From Actinomycetota bacterium (GTDB lineage Bacteria > Actinomycetota > Thermoleophilia > Solirubrobacterales > 70-9), in NCBI GenBank assembly GCA_005884985.1, contig VAYK01000088.1, positions 1 through 17,877 on the forward strand: a stretch of 17,877 nucleotides of DNA, in the 5' to 3' direction. The notes below the pieces were generated by a model. It searched no databases and was not told where the DNA came from. It saw nothing but the letters and a program-made list of their open reading frames with translations. Numbering within the stretch: position 1 is the stretch's first letter; every line of letters starts with the position of its first letter. Position numbers and translations under genes: made by a program. Positions 13,677-17,877 of the stretch are shown here, piece after piece.

Positions 13677-13859
13677 GTGGCCATTCACTTGACGCCCACC
13701 GAGCTCGCCGAGGAAGTCAACATGAAGCGGCGCGAGGTGATCGCGAAGTGCATGGAGATGGGCGTCCCAATCTTCAACGGCCGGATCGACAAGACACTTT
13801 TCCTCTCCTCGCTCCGCCGTGTGACGCAGCAACCGAAGCAGCCCCAGGCTGCTGCCTAG
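13677..13859 (+). CDS. Stand-alone IF2_N-like small protein
   Basis: A 60-residue protein whose IHLTPTELAEEVNMKRREVI and CMEMGVPIFNGRIDK stretches resemble the IF2_N domain, the small helical, helix-turn-helix-like module repeated at the N-terminus of translation factor IF-2. No GTPase or other domain follows; a Gln/Pro/Ala tail ends the protein. GTG 13677 is chosen from AGGAGG nine bases upstream. The frame is open to 13617, but those codons cover the promoter. Strong promoter plus strong ribosome site predict high expression. It could bind RNA, ribosome or DNA; function unknown. Confidence 0.72.
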   Translation: MAIHLTPTELAEEVNMKRREVIAKCMEMGVPIFNGRIDKTLFLSSLRRVTQQPKQPQAAA

Positions 13860-13889
13860 AGCCGGTTCGCTGATATAGCCTTCGTGCCG

Positions 13890-13905
13890 AGCGGCATTTG
13901 CCGCT
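13890..13905. promoter_or_regulatory. Perfect palindrome AGCGGCA-TT-TGCCGCT between IF2_N-like gene and fadD
   Basis: A perfect 7+2+7 inverted repeat starting 31 bases after the IF2_N-like stop. No T tract follows, so a simple intrinsic terminator is not clear. It closely resembles the palindrome at 13594-13608 and could bind the same regulator or form an RNA hairpin in the fadD leader. Confidence 0.45.
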
Positions 13906-13943
13906 GGGTCGACGTTTGAGCGTCCGAACGAAGGAGGAGAGCG

Positions 13944-15755
13944 ATGGAGACAGCGATCGTCGAATCCGGTCCGGCGATGGGCGCCGGCTCGGCGACGATC
14001 GCGGACCTCCTTCCGGCCGCGGTGCAGAAATACGGCTCCGGGCCGGCGGTGATGTATCGGGACGACTCCGGCCAGTGGACGACCCGGAGCTTCGCCGAGG
14101 TCGGCGATCAGGTACGACGCCTCTCGCTCGGGCTGATCGACCTCGGGGTTCAGAAGGGCGACAAGGTCTCGATCCTGTCGAACACCCGCCCGGAGTGGAC
14201 CTACTACGACTTCGCCGCCCTGACCGCCGGCGCGATCGTGGTGCCGATCTACCAGACAAACTCACCCGAGGAATGCCAATACGTTCTCGAGAACTCGGAC
14301 GCCAAGGTGGTGATCGTCGAGGACTCCGAGCAGCTCGACAAGATCCGCCAGGTCCGCGACCGCTGCCCGAAGCTCGAGCACGTGATCCGCATGACCGGGT
14401 CCAGCGACGACGCGATCTCGGCCGATGCCCTCGCGGAGCGCGGCGCCTCCCGCGAGGCGTCGGAGTGGGAGGAGCGGTGGCGCTCGATCGCCCCCGACGA
14501 CATCTGCACCTTCATCTACACCTCGGGCACCACCGGTCCGCCCAAGGGCTGCGTGCTCTCGCACGGCAACTACCGCGCGATGCTCAACATGTCGCTGGAG
14601 CAGAGCGTGCTCGAGTCGGGGCGGATCACCTACCTCTACCTGCCGCTCGCCCACTCATTTGCGCTCCTGATCCAGCTGCTCAGCTTCGACGTCGGCGGCG
14701 TGCTCGCCTACTGGGAGCGCGACCCGCTGAAGATCCTCCCCAACCTGGCCGAGGTCAAGCCCCACTACTTCCCCTCCGTGCCGCGGATCTTCGAGAAGAT
14801 CTACACCGCCGCGAACTCGAAGGCCGACAAGGCGGGCGGGGTGCAGCGGGCGATCTTCAACTGGGCGGTGGGCGTCGGCCGCCGAGTTCGCGAGCTCGAG
14901 CGCCGTGGCAAGAGCCCGTGGCCCCCGCTTCGCATCTCATACGCGATCGCCGACCGCCTGGTGCTGTCGAACATCCGCAACCTGTTCGGCGGGCGGATCA
15001 TCGAGGCGGTCTCCGGCGCGGCCCCGATCAACCCTGAGATCCTCCGTTTCTTCGACGCCGCCGGCGTGCTCGTGCTGGAGGGCTGGGGGATGACGGAAAC
15101 CTCCACCGCGGCGACGATCGCGAGGCCCGACGAGTTCAGGTTCGGAACGATCGGCAAGCCGTTCCCTGGTTGCGAGGTGAAGATCGCCGAGGACGGCGAG
15201 ATCCTGGTGCGCGGCCCGAACGTGTTCCAGGGCTACTACAAGAACGCCGACGCGACGCGCGAGACGCTCGTCGACGGCTGGCTGCGCACAGGCGATATCG
15301 GCACGGTCGACGCCGATGGCTTCGTCAAGATCACCGGCCGCAAGAAGGACATCATCATCACCGCCGGGGGCAAGAACATCACCCCCGCGAACATCGAGGC
15401 GGAGGTGAAGCAGCATCCACTGGTTTCGCAGTGCGTGGTGATCGGCGACCGGCGGCCGTATCTCGTCGCCGTGGTCACCCTCGACCCCGAGGAAGCGGTG
15501 AACTTCGCCAGCCAGCACGGGCTTCGGGAGGATCCCGAGGCGATGGCCTCGAACGAGCAGGTCCGCGAGGCGATCGAGGATCAGATCGAGAAGGTGAACC
15601 AGAAGTTCGCCCGGGTCGAGCAGGTGAAGAAGTTCGAGATCCTCCCCCGCGATCTCTCCCAGGAGGGTGGCGAGCTGACGCCGACGATGAAAGTGAAACG
15701 CAACGTGGTCGCCGACAAGTACGCCGGGAAGATCGAGTCGCTGTACTCGAGCTGA
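13944..15755 (+). CDS. fadD: Long-chain acyl-CoA synthetase (AMP-binding enzyme)
   Basis: A 603-residue adenylate-forming enzyme that activates a fatty acid with ATP and joins it to CoA. The P-loop-like YTSGTTGPPKG is at residues 192-202; YLPLAHSFA, SVPRIFEKIY, and GWGMTETS (from 380) are the long-chain FadD15-type motifs; WLRTGDIGTVDADGFVKITG holds the ribose-binding Asp; and ELTPTMKVKRN near the end carries the adenylation lysine. ATG 13944 is preceded by AGGAGG at six bases. There is an 84-base gap after the IF2_N-like gene, with a palindrome in it. A patatin-like lipase is encoded just downstream on the other strand, a natural source of free fatty acids. Confidence 0.93.
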   Translation: METAIVESGPAMGAGSATIADLLPAAVQKYGSGPAVMYRDDSGQWTTRSFAEVGDQVRRLSLGLIDLGVQKGDKVSILSNTRPEWTYYDFAALTAGAIVVPIYQTNSPEECQYVLENSDAKVVIVEDSEQLDKIRQVRDRCPKLEHVIRMTGSSDDAISADALAERGASREASEWEERWRSIAPDDICTFIYTSGTTGPPKGCVLSHGNYRAMLNMSLEQSVLESGRITYLYLPLAHSFALLIQLLSFDVGGVLAYWERDPLKILPNLAEVKPHYFPSVPRIFEKIYTAANSKADKAGGVQRAIFNWAVGVGRRVRELERRGKSPWPPLRISYAIADRLVLSNIRNLFGGRIIEAVSGAAPINPEILRFFDAAGVLVLEGWGMTETSTAATIARPDEFRFGTIGKPFPGCEVKIAEDGEILVRGPNVFQGYYKNADATRETLVDGWLRTGDIGTVDADGFVKITGRKKDIIITAGGKNITPANIEAEVKQHPLVSQCVVIGDRRPYLVAVVTLDPEEAVNFASQHGLREDPEAMASNEQVREAIEDQIEKVNQKFARVEQVKKFEILPRDLSQEGGELTPTMKVKRNVVADKYAGKIESLYSS

Positions 15756-15970
15756 GCTGCCCAGCTCCGGCCGACGCTCGAGAACTCGCTCTCGATTTGC
15801 TTCGGGGCGCTGTTCGGGGCCGCGCTGGTGGGGCAGGCCATCGCCGGGCACATCTCCTACAACCAGGATCAGCTCGCCCACGGCGAGCCGGGACCCTCTC
15901 CCTGGGCAGGTACCTGGCCTGGTCGGCGTTCGGCCAGGCGGTGATGGAGAACTGGCAGTCGGAGTGCTAG
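15756..15970 (+). pseudogene. Broken DUF6766-like membrane protein gene
   Basis: Directly after the fadD stop and in the same frame, codons from 15765 read LRPTLENSLSICFGALFGA then LVGQAIAGHISYNQDQLAHG, the first membrane helix and YN...HG motif of DUF6766-type proteins. At about 15888-15900 the match jumps to another frame, giving LSLGRYLAWSAFGQAVMENW and then QSEC before a TAG at 15968. Intact members start with Met, and go on for over 100 residues after ENWQSEF. So this copy lacks a start codon, has a frameshift and has lost its C-terminal half; the patatin gene's end lies where the rest should be. Family naming is from memory. Confidence 0.6.
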
Positions 15971-15990
15971 CCGCAGGCTAGTCCGACTCC
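15961..15990. terminator. Stem-loop at patatin/fadD convergent junction
   Basis: CTAGCC (15967-15972) and GGCTAG (15976-15981) form a perfect 6-bp stem with a 3-base loop, extended by outer GGAGT/ACTCC (15961-15965, 15986-15990). It covers the patatin stop codon (15978-15980). No T tract. Confidence 0.3.
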
Positions 15991-17312
15991 GCGGTCTCAG
16001 AGCTTGGCTCGGCGGAATCGGAGCTCGACTCCGCGCCTTCAGAGCCCGGCTGCTGCCTGAGCAGCGCCGCGGTCGTCTGTTCCAGGACGCGCCGCCACGC
16101 CGATTGCTTCTCGCGCTCGCGCTCGACCTGGTCGAGCACGTGGCGGACGCGGCGGGCCGAGATCTGAATGCCGTGGCGCTCGGCGATCGACTTGTAGCGA
16201 TCGTAGTCGCGAGCCAGCCTCAGGGTCACGGACTCGAAGCCGTGCTTGGCAATCTCGAGCCGGGCGCTGTAGTCGAGGATCGAGGTGCCGAACATCAGCT
16301 CGTCGTCGAGCTCGGGCTCGATCAGGATGATGTCGACGCCGGGATAGCGCTGCTCCCATTGCTGGACCGCGACGTGCAGGCGCTCGTGGGAGAGCAGCCG
16401 GAAGGCCTGGTTGCCGATCGCCGTGAATCCCATGTCGGAGACGCGGCGGGCCCGGGTGCCGGTGATCGTCGGGATCCGCTTGCGGAAGTCGTTCGCGTAG
16501 GGCACCAGCGGATTGATCACGACGATGAACTTGGCGCCGTGCTCGACCGCGACATCGACGTTCGTCGTCGAGCGGATGCCGCCGTCGATGAACTCGTGGC
16601 CGTTGATCTCCACCGGCTCGTAGATCATCGGGAGGGCGCCGGAGGCCGCGACCGCAGTTGAGATCGGCACCTCGGCCCAATCGCCCTCCCCGAGCACCAC
16701 CCGCTCGGTCGTGTCGAGGTCGGTCGCGGTCAGGTACAGCTCGGAGTCGAGCAGCCGGAAGTCGTTGCTTCGATCGGGATCCGAGAGCACCTCGGCGACG
16801 TAGCGCTCGATCCCGCGCCCCGAGTAGAGGCCGGTCGGCAGGCCGCTCGCCAGGCCGGTGACCACGTCCACGGCCGAGAGCTCGCTCAGGTGGCTGACCA
16901 GCTCCCGGGCCACCCCCGCCACCCGCAGTGGGAAGGTGAGCGACTTGCGCACGAAGCCACCGTAGTTGGGTTGCAGCAGGGTGCCCAGCGAGATGTCGCG
17001 AAGCGGCGACGGCAGCTCGTGGTTGAGCACCCTCATCATCTCCTCGGGGGTGACCCCGTTGGCCACCATGCTGGCCATGAACGCCCCCGCGCTGGTGCCG
17101 ACGTAGACGTCGAACTCGTTCACCGTGCGGTTGACGGCGAGCAAATCGAGGGCGCGCAGGGCGCCGACCTCGTAGACACCGCCGGTGAAGCCCCCGCCCC
17201 CGAGGACGAGCGCCGACTTCGATCGCCGCCTGCGACTTCTCTTGCCTCGGGCCCCCCGCGATTCCGTTCGAGGGGTCTCGAGCTCGACGACCTTCCCCAT
17301 AGAAATGTCCAT
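15978..17312 (-). CDS. Patatin-like phospholipase
   Basis: A 444-residue lipid acyl hydrolase of the patatin family, which uses a Ser-Asp dyad. After a very basic, likely disordered N-terminus (residues 20-32), SALVLGGGGFTGGVYEVG has the GGGG oxyanion loop (38-41); YVGTSAGAF holds nucleophile Ser74 in GXSXG; EFIDGGIRSTTNVDVAV holds Asp243 in DGG. The C-terminus is coiled and ends with an acidic Ser/Glu repeat tail. No signal peptide, so cytoplasmic or injected substrates. Start: ATG 17312 is the longest; ATG 17300 is an alternative because CATAAT (17311-17316, minus strand) would be a -10 overlapping the first ATG. It is divergent from the dacB-like gene. Confidence 0.9.
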   Translation of the reverse strand: MDISMGKVVELETPRTESRGARGKRSRRRRSKSALVLGGGGFTGGVYEVGALRALDLLAVNRTVNEFDVYVGTSAGAFMASMVANGVTPEEMMRVLNHELPSPLRDISLGTLLQPNYGGFVRKSLTFPLRVAGVARELVSHLSELSAVDVVTGLASGLPTGLYSGRGIERYVAEVLSDPDRSNDFRLLDSELYLTATDLDTTERVVLGEGDWAEVPISTAVAASGALPMIYEPVEINGHEFIDGGIRSTTNVDVAVEHGAKFIVVINPLVPYANDFRKRIPTITGTRARRVSDMGFTAIGNQAFRLLSHERLHVAVQQWEQRYPGVDIILIEPELDDELMFGTSILDYSARLEIAKHGFESVTLRLARDYDRYKSIAERHGIQISARRVRHVLDQVEREREKQSAWRRVLEQTTAALLRQQPGSEGAESSSDSAEPSSETAESD

Positions 17313-17379
17313 TATGCCGGCCAGCCAGACAGACCGCCGAGCTCCCCCCGCACGGCGACGGCCATCCGGACGCAGCGGT

Positions 17380-17385
17380 TACCCT
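17380..17385 (+). promoter_or_regulatory. -10 hexamer TACCCT for leaderless dacB-like gene
   Basis: TACCCT ends seven bases before GTG 17393. No Shine-Dalgarno is seen and the -35 is weak, matching the leaderless pattern of the window. Confidence 0.4.
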
Positions 17386-17401
17386 GCCCGCAGTGCGGGC
17401 A
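17385..17401. repeat. Perfect 8+1+8 palindrome centred on dacB start codon
   Basis: TGCCCGCA-G-TGCGGGCA is a perfect 17-base palindrome. Its central base is the G of the GTG start and its left arm follows the -10. It could be an operator, or an RNA stem that hides the start codon, or chance in GC-rich DNA. Confidence 0.5.
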
Positions 17402-17877
17402 AGGCTGGTCGCGATCGTTGTTGCGGGACTCGGTTGCGCACTCCTGCTCGCGCCCGGCTATGCGCCGGGCTCGATCTCGCGCTCCCGGCTTCGCCACGGG
17501 CTCAGCAACCAGATGCACCGCGTGGGTGGCGCGAGCGGGGCCTGGGTGACGGACATGGACGCCGCGGGTAACGGGACGCTGTTCAGTTGGGCGTCGCACA
17601 CGCGCCGGATCCTCGCCTCGAATACGAAGCTGTTCACGATGGCGGCCGTGCTCGACCGCTTCGGCGCCACGGGAACCCTGAAGACGAGGCTATACGCTCG
17701 CCCTCGGAACGCGATCGACGGCCATACGCTGCGAGGGAGCCTGGTCGTGGTGGGCGCCGGCGATCCGGCGCTCGCCCGCGCGGGCTTCGCGCGCCACAAC
17801 GGCCTTCCGCTCACTCGGCTGGGCGCCCTGACGAGCGACGTCCGCAGGGCCGGGATCAAGCGAGTGACCGGAAGCAT
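17393..17877 (+). CDS. dacB: D-alanyl-D-alanine carboxypeptidase, PBP4/DacB type (partial, 3' end beyond window)
   Basis: The first 161 codons of an exported penicillin-binding protein that trims or cleaves peptidoglycan peptides. VRARLVAIVVAGLGCALLLA is a signal peptide or anchor. Then LSNQMHRVGGASGAWVTDMD and FSWASHTRRILASNTKLFTM, where SNTK is the SXXK active-site serine and lysine, and LRGSLVVVGAGDPALA, typical of PBP4 family members between SXXK and the SXN domain. SXN and KTG motifs would be outside the window. GTG 17393 is supported by the signal peptide and the TACCCT hexamer. Confidence 0.85.
   Translation, partial: MRARLVAIVVAGLGCALLLAPGYAPGSISRSRLRHGLSNQMHRVGGASGAWVTDMDAAGNGTLFSWASHTRRILASNTKLFTMAAVLDRFGATGTLKTRLYARPRNAIDGHTLRGSLVVVGAGDPALARAGFARHNGLPLTRLGALTSDVRRAGIKRVTGS

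Noticed and set aside
13494..13832. Upstream extension of the small unknown minus-strand gene
   Set aside because: It is antisense to the IF2_N-like gene and its promoter; composition does not look coding.
16104..16661. Plus-strand frame opposite the patatin gene
   Set aside because: Antisense shadow; the minus strand has all patatin motifs in one frame.
17458..17877. Minus-strand frame at the right edge
   Set aside because: Antisense to the dacB-like gene, whose signal peptide and SXXK motif are clear on the plus strand.
1..17877. CRISPR array, transposon or prophage
   Set aside because: No evenly spaced repeats, no transposase, integrase or phage structural gene was seen on either strand.

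Overview
This window looks like ordinary chromosome from a very GC-rich actinobacterium. Gene content and style (an ECF sigma factor followed by a DUF4349-type membrane anti-sigma partner, a stand-alone IF2_N-like mini protein, an SCP2 domain protein, a cholesterol-oxidase-like GMC enzyme, a DUF6766-like remnant) suggest Thermoleophilia/Solirubrobacterales. That placement is inference from remembered families, not from a search. I see no transposase, phage gene, CRISPR array or recognisable defence island.

Layout, plus strand unless stated. 1-2000: a small DoxX-type membrane protein behind a strong palindrome, then an orphan bioA. 2016-3904: an ECF sigma factor, a membrane anti-sigma-like protein and a short membrane protein; the last two look like one DUF4349 protein cut in two at a GTGA overlap. 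3915-5915: rubredoxin (minus), divergent from a Nudix hydrolase and a double split-barrel flavin-type protein. 5941-8227 (minus): a tightly overlapping operon of SCP2-like lipid carrier, iron-type alcohol dehydrogenase and an unrecognised soluble protein, divergent from a cholesterol-oxidase-like GMC flavoprotein (8442-10130). 10168-12186 (minus): membrane protein, SDR-type epimerase and Mn/Fe superoxide dismutase. 12364-12437 (minus): tRNA-Pro(CGG). 12471-13493 (minus): membrane-anchored DsbA-like protein preceded by a small unknown gene. 13594-15970: a 60-residue IF2_N-like protein behind the only consensus sigma-70 promoter here, a FadD-type acyl-CoA synthetase, and a broken DUF6766-like gene. 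15978-17312 (minus): patatin-like phospholipase. 17393 to the end: the start of a PBP4-type D-Ala-D-Ala carboxypeptidase, cut by the window edge.

Themes: lipid and redox chemistry (SCP2, GMC oxidase, Fe-ADH, FadD, patatin, SOD, rubredoxin, DsbA). Many genes have a TANNNT-type -10 hexamer ending only 6-9 bases before the start codon and no Shine-Dalgarno, so leaderless mRNAs seem common here; others carry a clear AGGAGG. The most notable items are the split DUF4349 gene, the IF2_N-like gene with two similar palindromes around it, a palindrome centred on the dacB start codon, and the SCP2/Fe-ADH/unknown operon facing the GMC oxidase. No intergenic stretch exceeds 300 bases.
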